Assembly: GCA_029379385.1 (NCBI GenBank)
Contig: CM055607.1
Coordinates: 19,592,001-19,656,000, forward strand
DNA length: 64,000 bases
Direction of reading: 5' to 3'
From: Quillaja saponaria
Taxonomy: Eukaryota > Streptophyta > Magnoliopsida > Fabales > Quillajaceae
Below are positions 24,153 to 35,239 of the stretch, piece by piece (positions within the stretch are counted from its first letter, which is position 1; every line of letters begins with the position of its first letter). The notes below the pieces were generated by a model. It saw only the letters and a program-made list of their open reading frames with translations, did not search any database and was not told the DNA's origin. The translations under genes were made by a program, and so were the position numbers.

Positions 24153-24932
24153 TATATATATATACATAGCACATTAATGTTTTTGTCTTGTTTGTTAGGT
24201 AGTTATATATACTATTTAGATTGGAAGGTTTCTTGCTTGAATATAACATTACCTACTCACACAATGATAAATTGATGTGTAGTTATGTATAGATTAGTAT
24301 ATATGAGAGATGGGGGTGTTGGTATTGTGTTGTTATATATGATCTAGGTAGGGGATGAATTGAAATATTGATGGTGCCTAGCTAGTTAGTACCAATGGTT
24401 GAGAAATTAAGTAAAACACAATTACCTAGTGCCTACTTGTCCAAACTCTTATATATTAATTAGATTTATATTTTCTCAAGTGTCAATTAGCTTCTCCTTA
24501 AATAATTAATCCTATCTAATGAGTTGAAACTCCAATTAAAGATCCAAATTAATGTCTTAAAATCATGAAAATAGTTTTATTCATAGCTTAATTAACCTTA
24601 AATTATTAATTTAATTAAGTCCAATAAACGATTCAAATACCTAGATAGGTTATTTAATTAACCCATATATATGCCTTAAAATCATAAAATATATTTATCC
24701 AAATTAGTGCCTTGTGTACGTAATGTATAAAACCTTGAAAAAAATATATATTTATATTCTAATTAACTAAACTAACAAAATATGAACATAATAAAAAATT
24801 AAAGAAAAGCCCCAAGAGAACAATAAACTTCTAAATAATTCTTACCTATATTTTAATTGTATTCACAAGAAGGCTTATTTCATACGTATTTCAATTATAT
24901 CGCATATTCTTATGATGCATGTTCCCAGTTTT
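24153..24932. other. CACTA-2 interior, AT-rich, nothing recognised
   Basis: This stretch between the Helitron 3' end and the foldback element is CACTA-2 interior by position. It has no open frame or motif I recognise. Confidence 0.5.
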
Positions 24933-25169
24933 GAGTAGTCAGTTATTTAAATTTGAATTTTTTTATTAGGAGAGTTGGAGAGGCATCACGAATCCAGTGA
25001 CCCATGCAGACACATTTATAGTATTTACTCAATTGTATTATCTATAATAACCTTTGTGATAATACAATTGAGTAAATGCTACAAATATGGTTGCATGGGT
25101 CACTAGATTCGTGATTGCCCCTTTAACCCTCCTAATAAAAAAAATTCAAATTCAAATAACTGACTACCC
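24933..25169. mobile_element. Foldback MITE with about 105-base inverted arms
   Basis: The left arm starts GAGTAGTCAGTTATTTAAAT and the right arm, read on the minus strand, starts GGGTAGTCAGTTATTTGAAT. Both continue through TTATTAGGAG, ATCACGAATC, AGTGACCCATGCA and TTTACTCAATTGTATTAT to a loop of about 20 bases near 25045. The arms differ at scattered positions. No convincing target duplication was seen, so the superfamily is undecided. It would fold into a long hairpin RNA if transcribed. Confidence 0.88.
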
Positions 25170-25884
25170 AGAGGTTCATTGCCTTTGAATTGAGGTTATG
25201 GTGGAAGCATCAACGGGAAATCAAAAGCCAAGGGAACAATGCCGAGGATGATATTATATACAGTTTCCCTATTGATAGAGTAATTACTCAATTTCTCTTC
25301 TTCTATTTAAGTTTTAGAACTATGTGTACTAATATATGTTTATTCATTAATATGTCAATTTAAAATGACGTTATATATGTTAAATATCCATTGCATATCA
25401 TATTCTTTAGAAACCCGTTTGAGTATCGTTTTAAATGAACTAATATATATTTTTCTGACATGAATAATATATCTTAATTTCATTCAATATGATTCTTTAA
25501 TTGTCCAAGTTAAGTGGATAGTTTAGGAAAACAAACACTCCATTTGTTATGGTGATATGCTTAACTTTTTGTCCATTTGGTTGAAATTCAAGTTATGTTT
25601 CTCTATGTTCTCTGGGTACATACATAGACATAGTGATATTGGCTAGCTTGTCTATGTCATGTGCTTAAGAGACTATAGCGAAACGCTGCCCAAATTTCAC
25701 CAAGTGGGGATAAAAAGATTAAGCATAACATTGAATGTTTACCTTTGGGGACATAATTATATAACTTTTTGTTTTAGGTACATATATTACACAGTCACTC
25801 CTAGAGGTATAGATTCTTTTAATTTTAATTTCATTATAGGTTTCTTGAGTAGTATGTTTATTCTCAAATTATACTTTTAATGTT
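25170..25884. other. CACTA-2 interior, no recognised exon
   Basis: A short piece near 25200-25270 (GGAAATCAAAAGCCAAGGGA) looks less AT-biased and could be a relic exon, but no motif supports it. The 73-codon frame at 25659-25880 is AT-driven and has no family resemblance. Confidence 0.45.
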
Positions 25885-26735
25885 TACCTTTGGGTTCGGG
25901 GGCCAAAACGGTCAAACATAAGTCCGTTTTAGATTCAGTGAGTACTGACACGACCATAGGGATGAATAAGATATGGTAAAGGAAACGGAATGCCATTTGG
26001 ATAAATAGTTAGGATATTCGGACAATATTACAGTTTCAAGGCAAGACCTTTGTAACTCTAGTATCGGGGGGTAAAACGGTCAAATACAAGTTTGTTTTGG
26101 ATACCGAGAGTACTGGCATGATCGTAAGGATGAATAAGAGTTGTAGTAAGAAACAAAGTACAATTTGGATCAACGGTTAGGATATTAGGACAATCTTACA
26201 GTTTTAAGACAAAATCTTTGTAACTCTGGGTTCATGGAGAGGGGGTAAAACAGTCAGATGTAAGTTTGTTTTGGACTCTGGGAGTATCAACATAACCATA
26301 GGGATGGATAAGACCTGTTAGAAGAAATGGAATGCCATTTGGATCAACGGTTAGGATATTAGGACAATATTACAGTTTCAAAGCAAAGCCTTCATAACTC
26401 TGGGTTCGAGGGGAAAAACAGTCAAACATAAGTCTATTTTTGATTTTGGGAGTATCGACATGACTGTTGAGACAAGTAAAACTTGTAGGAAGAAACAAGA
26501 TGTCATTTGGATCAACGATTAGGATATTAGGACAATGTTACAATTTCAAAGCAAAACCTTTGTAACTCTGGGTTCGGGGGGCAAAATGGTTAAACACAAG
26601 TGTATTTTAGATTTTAAGAGTACCAGCAAGACCTCGAGGACGAATAAGACATGTAGGAAGAAACAGAATATCATTTAGATCAACGGTTCGGATATTAGGC
26701 AATATTATAGCTTCAACGCAAAAACTTTGTTAATT
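25885..26735. repeat. Tandem array of about 170-bp units in CACTA-2
   Basis: About five units with the landmarks CTCTGGGTTCGGGGG, AAAACGGTCAAAC, TAAGTCCGTTTT, GATGAATAAGAC, CATTTGGATCAACGGTTAGG and ATATTAGGACAATATTACAG. The unit is clearly homologous to the 10640-11965 array (shared GATCAACGGTTAGGAT, AAAACGGTCAAA and GATGAATAAGACTTGTAGGA). It sits directly upstream of the conserved last exon, as in CACTA-1. Confidence 0.92.
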
Positions 26736-26817
26736 TTTCTATGTTATAGTTTTAACTTATATACATATTAAGTTAGGTTAAATATAACTACTTAGAACTT
26801 ATCTATCTTGATTATTA

Positions 26818-26999
26818 TAGGTTTTACCTCATCTTACATTCATGCCTTCACATCTCAGTCAGGATATATAATGAGCAAACTCGAGACGTCGAAGACAAAT
26901 TATGATTATAAGATGGTTTTTTCTACTATATTTGTAAATAATTTTAATCTTATGTACGATGAATTTTATATAATATTTTTTTATTTATATGAAATTTAA
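26818..26999 (+). pseudogene. Last exon remnant of the CACTA-2 transposase-like gene
   Basis: After a TATTATAG acceptor the sequence encodes VLPHLTFMPSHLSQD and then a stop. It parallels VLHLIYGPLHLSQAN after the CACTA-1 acceptor at 12048. The two share position (just after the satellite array), the SQ-containing end and the trailing TATGA-rich 3' region. It is a pseudo-exon, since upstream exons are missing. Confidence 0.6.
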
Positions 27000-27889
27000 A
27001 ATTTATATATAAATATAAAGGTATTTACAAATATAAAATTACAAACTACATAAAAGAAAAATAATAGAAACAAAATATTTATACCATCTGTTTCGGCGAA
27101 AAAAATTACAGAAAAAATTATTAATATAAAAACATGTTTTTGTTTTCTATGCCTGTCATGCAAACTCTGAAATATGCATCTGTGCTTTCTGTGTCTGCCT
27201 TCCAAATGCTAATAAGTGGTAAAATTCGGAAGTCCAAATTTTGTGTCTGTCTGCTAGACGCTACTGTATAGACATAGATAATCTTTTGTGTCTGCGCAGA
27301 TGTAGAAAATATTATTTAAGGCTATGGTTACTGTGTCTGTAAGCGTGCGTCTGTATTCAGCCTCAGGTAAGCAACTGAGTATGTATTTATAACATCTGCT
27401 TCTGCATTTTGTAGACGTAGATAAAGCCATTTCTTGTAGTGGTTCTTGAAAGTCAAGAAAAAAGCTTAGTGAGAATTCTATTAGGATTTAGGCCACTAAG
27501 AGTTTAAAAGGCCTCCATACAATCCTCATTAGATTATGGGTTACTAAGGCATCTTGGGCATTAGGCTTAATTGGAATCCAATACATATGGATCCAATTGA
27601 AACTAACCTTAGCTGCCACCTATATATGCATAACATGAGCAGGAATTTCGGCCAAGCATTCACATTGTGAAAGACTGAGAATTCTTCCACTCGAGTTTTG
27701 GTGTAAGAAGAGTTCTTGTTCTAGAAAACCACCATACTGAAATTCAACATAAGAAGTAAAGATGCTCTTGCTTTATGATCAACCTCCTCAAATAAAGATT
27801 CAACTGAGTAGGAGCTAACACGTATTCTAAGGGTCGAATCAACATTCTTCAGTCTTATAAAGAGGTTTGCAAACTTTTTTTTAAAGTAT

Positions 27890-28425
27890 TTGATCTAATC
27901 AATTGGTTATGGTATATGAAGTGGCAAAGTGCATCAGAAGTGTTACATGATCCTAGAATCTCGAATAGGTTGAAAGAAAAAATTTATAAGACTATGGTGA
28001 GACTGGCTATGTTTTACATTTCAAATGTTAAGTAGTTAAGAAATAACACTCGTATAAGAGGGGTGTGGTTAAAATGTAAATGTTGAGATGATGACTGGAT
28101 ATACAAAAAAAGATAGAATACGAAATAAGGAGATACGTAGAGAGAGTGAGGTAACACCCATCAAAGAAAAAATGAGGGAAAACTGCTTACTTTGGTTTGG
28201 ACATATCCAATGTAGGCCTGTGGACGCCATAGTTAGGAAAGGTGACTTGGTGCAGGTGGTAAGTATTAGACGGAGTAGAGGTAGATTGAAAATTACATGG
28301 GGAAAGTCATTGAAAAGGCAATGATTACTCTAGGCATTTCAAAAAACGATGTATTAGATCTATTAAAATGGTAGAATGAGATTCATATAGCTGACATGTT
28401 TAGTATGAAGCATTTTGTATAATGT
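27890..28425 (+). pseudogene. L1-type LINE reverse transcriptase tail
   Basis: WQSASEVLHDPRISNRLKEK near 27920, then MVRLAMFY and the open stretch 28088-28324 give MREN-LLWFGHIQCRPVDA with RGDL-like and RGRLKITW motifs. This is the C-terminus of plant L1-type ORF2 (usual RLRWFGHVQRRP and GRGRPKKTW blocks). Frameshifts and stops separate the pieces. Only about 500 bases at the 3' end are present, as is common for 5'-truncated LINE copies. No poly-A tail remains. Confidence 0.85.
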
Positions 28426-29225
28426 ATAGAATATATGCCTATCCATTCTAAGTTGGTTAGTGCAACTTTAATCAGTAGCAATAAACTCATTCATATTTTT
28501 AAGACTTTTCAAAATTGTGGCTTTAGATCTTATTGGACTTTCGGGTTTTAACAATATCAATGATAGATATATATTTACTTCTATCATTGTCCCAAACCTC
28601 ATACACCAAATCATAAAAACAATCTTTTCCCTTCTTGATAATGGTGTACAAGCCATTTTTGCCATAACAAAAACACATAAAGAAAGAGATGAATAGAGTC
28701 TTAGTTCATAAGTCAATATGCCATAAAATCATCACCTTATACATAAGACAAAAATTATTGATATGAAATCATATAATACACAGTACCCATTACTGTTTGA
28801 CAACTTAATAATGCCTTAGAAATTCCAAGCTCGAATTTCTAATTACATATTTAAATTACGTTAAATATTGACCAATTCTTAATAGCCCAAGCTCACATAT
28901 CTCATAAGTCATAAATAATTATCACACTCACAATAATTTCTATAAGATGAAAATACCCATAAACTTTAAAACAAAATATTCCAATACATATATGCAAGAC
29001 TGCAATTCAATATACAAGTTAACCATTAATGTAGAAAACCAAAATTTAGGATAGAGATAGACAATGATTATAGGGTAATAGGCTAAACTTCCAATTGAGT
29101 AGTACTTGTCAAACATTTTCCCCATCAACCATAGATTGGACTAATGGGTTTCTAGGGGAAAAAACAATATACTATTGTAACGGAGACACAAAATCGAAAT
29201 TGTAGAAGAAAATAAAGAACTCACC
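28426..29225. other. No recognised feature
   Basis: AT-rich DNA with an 82-codon minus-strand frame (28468-28716) and a 62-codon one (28940-29128), neither with a recognisable motif. It could be LTR sequence of an unidentified element, but no boundaries or pairs were found. Confidence 0.4.
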
Positions 29226-29398
29226 CAACTACAAGAAATTACACTACTTGCACCTTCATATCATATTATCTATGTCTGAGCACAAGCAAATGACTATCTG
29301 TGTCTATATTTTTGCGTTTTGTACTAGATACTAATTCTAGACACCAATAACTGATTAGGAAAATGTTGACGTCTATAATGGAGACGCAGATAAGCACG
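29226..29398 (+). mobile_element. Orphan left end of a third CACTA element
   Basis: CAACTACAAGAAATTACAC matches the CACTACAAGAAAT terminus of CACTA-2 with one extra A. It is followed within 170 bases by subterminal-type words (TATGTCTGAG, GTGTCTATA, GACGTCTATA, GAGACGCAGATA). The element is cut off at 29398 by an Athila-type LTR. No right end was found. Confidence 0.6.
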
Positions 29399-30790
29399 TG
29401 ATAAGTTGTTGAAATAGACTTATCACATATACTTTTGATTAATATTATTAGCGATGTTCTTGAGTTTTAGTTTTATTTTTGCTTAGTTGAGATTGTATCA
29501 TATTAGGATGTTGAATCCTAAATAAGATTACTTAGGATTTAACTTTTAACTAAAAGTTCCAATCATTCTTAACTTAGTTTGTGTGTTTTGAAGGTTTAAT
29601 GATCAAATGAGACCTTCTTGAAGTCAAATTTGATGGGAATATGAATTTTCTACTTGTCGGGTGCCTCAGCCATGGAAAAAGGACACCGCAACTCCCAAAA
29701 ATGCTTAAGACAACATAAAATCAGAGGCAGCTAGTGTCATGGCACCAAGGACAGAGTGGTATGGCACCTGGGTGCTAGAAAACTAACTCATAGGCGCACA
29801 ACTTTATGTTTTTCTCCAATTTTCAATGCCGTACCAGAAAAGCATGTCCACAGCACTGGCCCGATTCCTAGTCCAAATTGAACTCCACGTGAGGTTTTTA
29901 AAGCCTATTTAAAAAGAAATAGCTTAGGGATTCATAAGACACAAGTTAGCTAAGAAATTCAGGAGATTAGGAGGCGATCAAAAGTGCAAGGAGCAAGAAA
30001 GCTTGGATGGTTGAAGATTGAAGACTAACAACCTATCGACTTTTACTATTCTACTCCTTTACTTTCTTGAATTTCTTAATGTTTACTTTATTTGAATCCA
30101 TGTTTACACTAAATAGCATGGTCTAGTTTTCTTTTTGGGATTGCAACGAAACTCAACAGGTGACTTAGTTTTATTTTTATTTATTGATTTCTTAAGGTTT
30201 GGTGATTTCTTAAGGTTTGGTACATGAGTTATTTATTTTATTTTATACTTAATACTTCTAATTGGTTAGCCATCTTTTAGGTTGATGTTGTAACCTAAAG
30301 AAAACTTGACAAAGAGAATTTAAGTTTAGCCTTGATTGAAATAACACTTGTTTGAATTCATTCACATGCTTGTTTGAATTCGATTTGTATGTAGGATAGA
30401 AATATACCTTCATACCTTGTGTAACTAAGTTAGGTTTATTCTTAATGAATCTTATTTAACTCAATTCTCATCGATATATAATGAATTGGTTAAGTGAGAT
30501 ATTATTATAAGCAACTCGAAAAATACTTATAAGTGAATAGGAACCTTCAGTTAATAGATTGGTACTATAGCTAAGCATGATATGATAATAATAACCTAAG
30601 TGAAGTGTTGAGGAAAGTTATAATTCTTTGTTTTCTTCATTAGATTCTTAGGTTTACTTGCTTTAGTCTAAATTAGTTTATCTCAAAGTTTCATTCGTTT
30701 AGATAAAGTTAGAGTTAAGTAATTTTAGTATTTAATGATTATTAATAGAAAATTTTTAACACCTCTGCATACTATAAGATAAAATATGCA
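29399..30790 (+). mobile_element. Athila-type LTR, probably solo
   Basis: It starts TGATAAGTTGTTGAAATAG and is collinear with the solo LTR at 61976-63413. Shared blocks include TTTTAGTTATTTTT-like, GCCTCAGCCATGGA versus GCCTTGGCCATGAA, a GGCACCAAGG-type GC-rich block, TTGTTTGAATTC, GTATGTAGGATAGA and GATAAAATTAGAG. The 3' end is less conserved and lacks the CGTGAGAACGAT block, so the boundary near 30790 is approximate. No coding region is attached on either side. Confidence 0.65.
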
Positions 30791-30987
30791 CCCTAGTGCC
30801 ATGATTATCCTATAATACACAGAGATGCTATAGCACCTCCTACTACTCCACCACACTTTTCTATAGGATATATGTGTTATGGGCTAGCTTATATCACAGT
30901 GGAAACTATTTATGATACATGGACCCATTCGAATGTCTATATAATTTTATGACATTCCTAAAATGCCATTACACAACATAACCTTCT

Positions 30988-31007
30988 TAAAAAAAAAAAA
31001 ATTAATA

Positions 31008-31045
<38 letters not shown>
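30988..31045 (+). repeat. Long poly-A tract
   Basis: A run of 13 A is followed, after TTAATAC, by an uninterrupted run of about 37 A. A run this long in otherwise old DNA suggests the 3' tail of a LINE, SINE or processed copy on the plus strand lying just upstream (about 30791-30987), or a slippage-expanded tract. The upstream sequence was not identified. Confidence 0.6.
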
Positions 31046-31046
<1 letters not shown>

Positions 31047-32544
31047 ATACTCACATATACGCCAATTGTCGAATTAAAATTGCATATAATTAATTATCAA
31101 AGTTACCGTACTACAGCATTAAGGTTAACACATCGAGACTAAGGGATTATAAAATAAAGCATTCTAAAATTCCTAAACAACAAAAGTCTCCAATGCCTTC
31201 TTACAGATCTTTCTACCAAGAACTAACAAATGATGCAATAATCGTTTATAAAAGACTGATGCTAAAAGAATAGATATAAGGCACCTTAGTATGCCCCAAC
31301 GTCGTCAAAATTGGCCACCTCCACAAGTCTGGAATAATTATCCCATAAAAGATCTTTTAACTGATACTCTTTAATGCCTCATTGGTTGTCCTCTACGACA
31401 TCAGGGATGCACACAAGATCCTTCTTTACATCCAACCATAAGTACTCCAAAAATTGTCATCTCCTCCATAAGCTCCTCCATAACCGGTTCACCGTACCTA
31501 GTATTTCTTCCACAATCTTCTCTATTACCATATCATCACCAATACCTTCACCTCCTAGACCTTGCTTCTCGAGAAAAAATATGCTAGATGTGCTTAATTA
31601 GGTGAAATTTTTGAATTAGGTTAGGCTACTTTGAAATCTGCTGGCGATCAATAAGGAAAATTAGGATCCCCATCCTGAAAATGAAAAAACATACTTAAAA
31701 TAAGGGTGAGATCTTGTAGTACCTAATCGACATTATTCACAGGGTACTCCATTACTATGGTATCCATGTACACATATTCCCCAATAACGAATGCATACTG
31801 TTATACATGATAGACAAAGCCAACCTGCTACATACAAGACCACCATATTGTGCTACTACTCATATACTGCATCTTTATAATATTAAATCTATGTGAGACA
31901 CCAGTTTGAAAACAATGAGATAGAAATCTTAGTACATACACACACACACATATATATTTTTAAATTAGATAGGTGTCCCGTTTTATAAAAATCAAAGAGA
32001 TGTAATGCATGCATGAGAAACCAATTATGAATGTATGGACTATCCATAAGTTGAGCTAGCCTGTTAAGATTCCCCAACCAGATAAAGGCTACCAAGTACT
32101 CAATAGGCCAAATCCCTTAACAAGTTTGTATACAATCAGACAGGAGGACCATTTGCAATTTGATCCTTACATGCACAGGTGCTTCTGCTTTGCCTACCTA
32201 CACATGGCTTTTCACTGACCCAGTCACCTACAACGGTTCAGTCTAACTAGTCTGACCCATATTCCATATTGGATAAACTAAACACACACTATGGAATTTC
32301 ATAATAAACATCAAACCTGGAATTTTGTTATGATTTTCATCAAAACAATACTCATGATCAATGCATACATACAGAGGAGCTTTAAGGAGCAAAACCGATA
32401 TTTTTCAACTCATGTACACCAAAAATCTGATTTGGTAAGAATATGTATATATTTACCTGTTTCTGTGTTACCCAAATTGTAGTTTGCCCACAATTTAGTT
32501 TTTTAGTCCAGTGTCCAGTCCGAGTCCAATTGTCCAGTTAAATG
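31046..32544. other. No recognised feature; moderately AT-rich
   Basis: The sequence near 31290-31590 is less AT-rich and on the minus strand reads stretches such as DMVIEKIVEEILGTV and KEYQLKDLLWDNYSRLVEV between stops. This might be a relic coding fragment, but I cannot name it. A (CA)n run occurs near 31938. No terminal repeats were found. Confidence 0.4.
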
Positions 32545-34285
32545 TATATTATGTAACAGTTCAGGGTACTCCAATTGTCAGGGTTTGTCAATCTTGCTTA
32601 GGTAAAATGTGTTTTAGTATCGGTTCACCAATTTTCCAAACTTTTATTTTACCTTTTTACCCTTCTCTTTTATTTAATTTATATTCTTAGGATTAAATAT
32701 TTTCTACCAAGCCTATTCTAATTATTGTTGGCCAATAATGATATCTTCTAATTAAATTTTACTATTTAATCATCTAAGAAAACACTAATATTTCTAACTG
32801 TCCAAAAATGATTTTCACCATTCATGCACTAATTTTACTAATTATTTATTTTTTTTCACCATACATACTACACTTAATTTACCACTTTTGGCCAATAAAT
32901 GATTTCTTTATAGGAAATGCAAGCCTCAGCCACCTATGTAATATAATCAATTTATCTTGTAATTTATCCACTAATTCTTACATAATCAAATTTCATAAAT
33001 CAATTACAACCAATTTAATAAATGTATCCCTAATTTAACAATTCAATTTTATTGGCAATATGCAGTAAGATTAAACATAGATCATCAATTAACTCATTAA
33101 TTAATTTAGAATCAAACCCGAAGAATTAACATATTTAAGAATATATATACCTAAAATTCAGCCAAACCCTTCAAATACCCTTTAATACCTTTAGGCCAAG
33201 TAAAGATCTCTACCCTCGAGTCTCTTGATCATACATGCAATTGTATATTTGGAATTCTTACCTTGAAAAGAGTTACTCTTCCAAGTTTTACTCAATTCTG
33301 ACTCTTGGTTTGTGTTTTATATACTTTCTTTCTTTCTCTCTCCTTAATGTTTTTCTCTCTTAATTCCTTTCTTTCTTCCTAACCTTCCTCTACATCCATG
33401 TTTAACCCATATATATAAACCCTAAGTCCTTTTATTTTCGGTTCCCTAGTCCTTCCTATATTAATTTATATTTTTAATCACATGATTACCTATCACCTCT
33501 CATGCATTTCAAGTCCTTGCATAGGAATGACTTATATAACAAGCTACCTTCTCAATATTCTACCGTCACTTCACTCTTACAAATATATCATTTTGTATAT
33601 ACATTTCTCTCTCTCCATATCATGCCACATCACCTTTCAAGGCCTATAAAACCGCCATCTAGACTTTTACATGCAAAGCCCTTCCTCCTCCTTCGGCCAC
33701 CCCATTTTCTAACCCATTAGATACTTGTCATTTCACTCACATTCTCTTACACCCAATTGGGCACTTAACTCCTCTTACACAAATCATTGGATCATAATTG
33801 CTTAATATTCTTATAACTTCTATTCTTGCCATTTGTCACATTCTTACACACTAATAATGACTTCATTTGTTACACATTATTCCTCTTGTTCATGTCATGA
33901 CACTAGAATATTGAAGCTTCTCCATCCATACATACTACCTCTCCAAAACCGTGGCTTGAAACCATGGTTTTGGAGACACCGTTATTCCTCCATTTAATGC
34001 ATATGTCTCCACAAATTTTCACTTGGAATCCCTAGGATTTTGTTCTTTTCATTTGAGTCCAGAACTTCTTAGTTTTCAATTTAGTCCAAAATTTCTTAAT
34101 TGCCAATATAATCATCCATGTCACCTCTTTTCAATTATATCCTTAATTTATACTTATTCACCTTATACTAGACAATTATAATAATTTCTAATTTATTTGA
34201 TATTCATTTCCTTCACTATCTTAATATGTGAAAAAATTACTATTTTACCTTTTACTTCATGTGTATAACATACTTAATCCTATAT
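32545..34285 (-). repeat. Gypsy-type LTR sequence, minus orientation
   Basis: This stretch is homologous to 55210-55780 over the blocks ATACATGCAATTGTA, the AACCATGGTTT hairpin region, TTTAATGCATA, TTTTCATTTGAGTCC/TTTTCATTTTAGTCC, CAATTTAGTCC and TTATACTAGACAATTA. Its style (pyrimidine-rich plus strand, a TATATATAAACC element near 33410) matches a plant gypsy LTR read on the minus strand. It abuts truncated gypsy integrase at about 34285. The exact ends are uncertain. Confidence 0.6.
33941..33975. repeat. Conserved LTR hairpin
   Basis: CTCCAAAACCGTGG pairs with CCATGGTTTTGGAG (14-bp arms, one mismatch) around a 7-base loop. The related LTR copy at about 55533-55560 keeps a shorter version with ACCATGGTTT. 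Confidence 0.75.
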
Positions 34286-34926
34286 GCATATTCCGCTATA
34301 GGTAAATAAGAGTCCCAATTACCTCTATAGTCTAATACACTCACTCTTAACATATCCTCAAAAGTTCTAACAGTATGTTCTGTTTGGCCATTAGTTTAAG
34401 GATGATATGCTGCACTAAATTGTAATTTACTACCCATCTTTATCCAGAACGCCTGCCAAAACTTTGATGTAAACCTTGGATCACAATTTGACATAATACT
34501 CACTAGTACACCATGTAATCTCATAACTTCCTTTATATATATAACTCCACCAACTTAATACAAAATTTTGATAGGTAGGAAATGAACCGACTTAATCATT
34601 CTATCAACTATTACTCAAATCCCATCATCACCATTCCTTATCCTAGGTAATCCAACTACAAAATTCATCATGATGCTTTCCCATTTCTACTCTAAAGTAT
34701 CCAATGGTCGCAACAATCCTACTGGCTTTTGATGTTCCCCCTTCACTCTCTGACAAGTCAAACACCTAGATACGTACTCAACTATATATCGCTTCATTCC
34801 ATTCCACCAAAATTGTTTCCTCAAGTCCTTACACATCCTTGTAGCTCTTGGATGTATCGGATAACTACTCTTATGTACTTTATCTAAGATCAACTGTTTA
34901 ATACTAACATTTGCCAATGCACACAA
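34286..34926 (-). pseudogene. Gypsy B integrase, truncated
   Basis: The open stretch 34687-34926 contains the HHCC zinc-binding module: HKSSYPIHPRATRMCKDLRK, then FWWNGMKRYI and CLTCQRVKGEHQ. The core follows with MDFVVGLP, RLHGVLVSIMSNCDPRFTS and NGQTEHTVRTFEDML. The second catalytic position sits in SNCDPRF, where SDRDPRF is usual, so the Asp is replaced by Asn. The protein stops near NWDSYLPIAEYAYR, where the sequence passes into LTR-like DNA, and the C-terminal domain is missing. Confidence 0.82.
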
Positions 34927-35239
34927 TTGACCTTAAAACTCTAATAATCCATCCTCATATATCCTAAAAACTGTCATTTCTCTTAACATCACATTCTATT
35001 CAATCCTATTCAATTTTATATCATCTACCGAAGTCTCCTTAATTCGCTGACTCAAATTCGATTGAATCCTCAAATAAGACAGACTAATGACTTCTGAACT
35101 TTGATTAATCACCTATATATTCAACTCTTGAAATTCTTCCAATAGTCTATACGTCATCATCAATCTAGTCATATGACAAGATTTCCTACTTAAAGCATCT
35201 GTTACTACATTCACCTTACCTGGATGATACTTCAATTCC

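Larger units (their letters stand above)
21497..27441 (+). mobile_element. CACTA (En/Spm) transposon CACTA-2 with both ends
   Basis: The left end is CACTATTAGAAATTACC. The right end, read on the minus strand, is CACTACAAGAAATGG, giving near-identical terminal inverted repeats. The flanking 3 bases are TTT on the left and GTT on the right, a plausible 3-bp target duplication with one change. Subterminal regions (21530-21860 and 27150-27420) are packed with GTCTGC, GCAGAC and TAGACG words in both orientations, the expected binding-site clusters. The interior lost most coding sequence. It retains a last-exon homologue of CACTA-1 and the intronic satellite, and it has acquired a Helitron and a foldback MITE. 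Confidence 0.9.
20327..27885 (+). mobile_element. Copia LTR, copy 1, split by CACTA-2
   Basis: The LTR starts TGTTAGTATTAATGTC at 20327 and is collinear with the copy starting at 57048 (TGTTAGTATTGGTGTC). Shared blocks include AAGTCCCTA, CTCATTCT, TGATCTCATAA, GAATTAACCCA and GGTTACTAA. The match stops at 21496, resumes at 27445 (GTTCTTGAAAGTCAAG versus TTCTTGAACATCAAG) and fades near 27885, where LINE sequence begins. The gap is CACTA-2. The LTR 3' end is missing. Confidence 0.85.

Noticed and set aside
28468..28716. 82-codon minus-strand frame as a gene
   Set aside because: No family motif, AT-driven composition, and located between transposon fragments.
31374..31601. 75-codon Ser/His-rich plus frame
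   Set aside because: No recognised domain, and the opposite strand gives equally plausible fragments between stops.
33502..33720. 72-codon plus frame
   Set aside because: It lies within gypsy LTR sequence read on the wrong strand.
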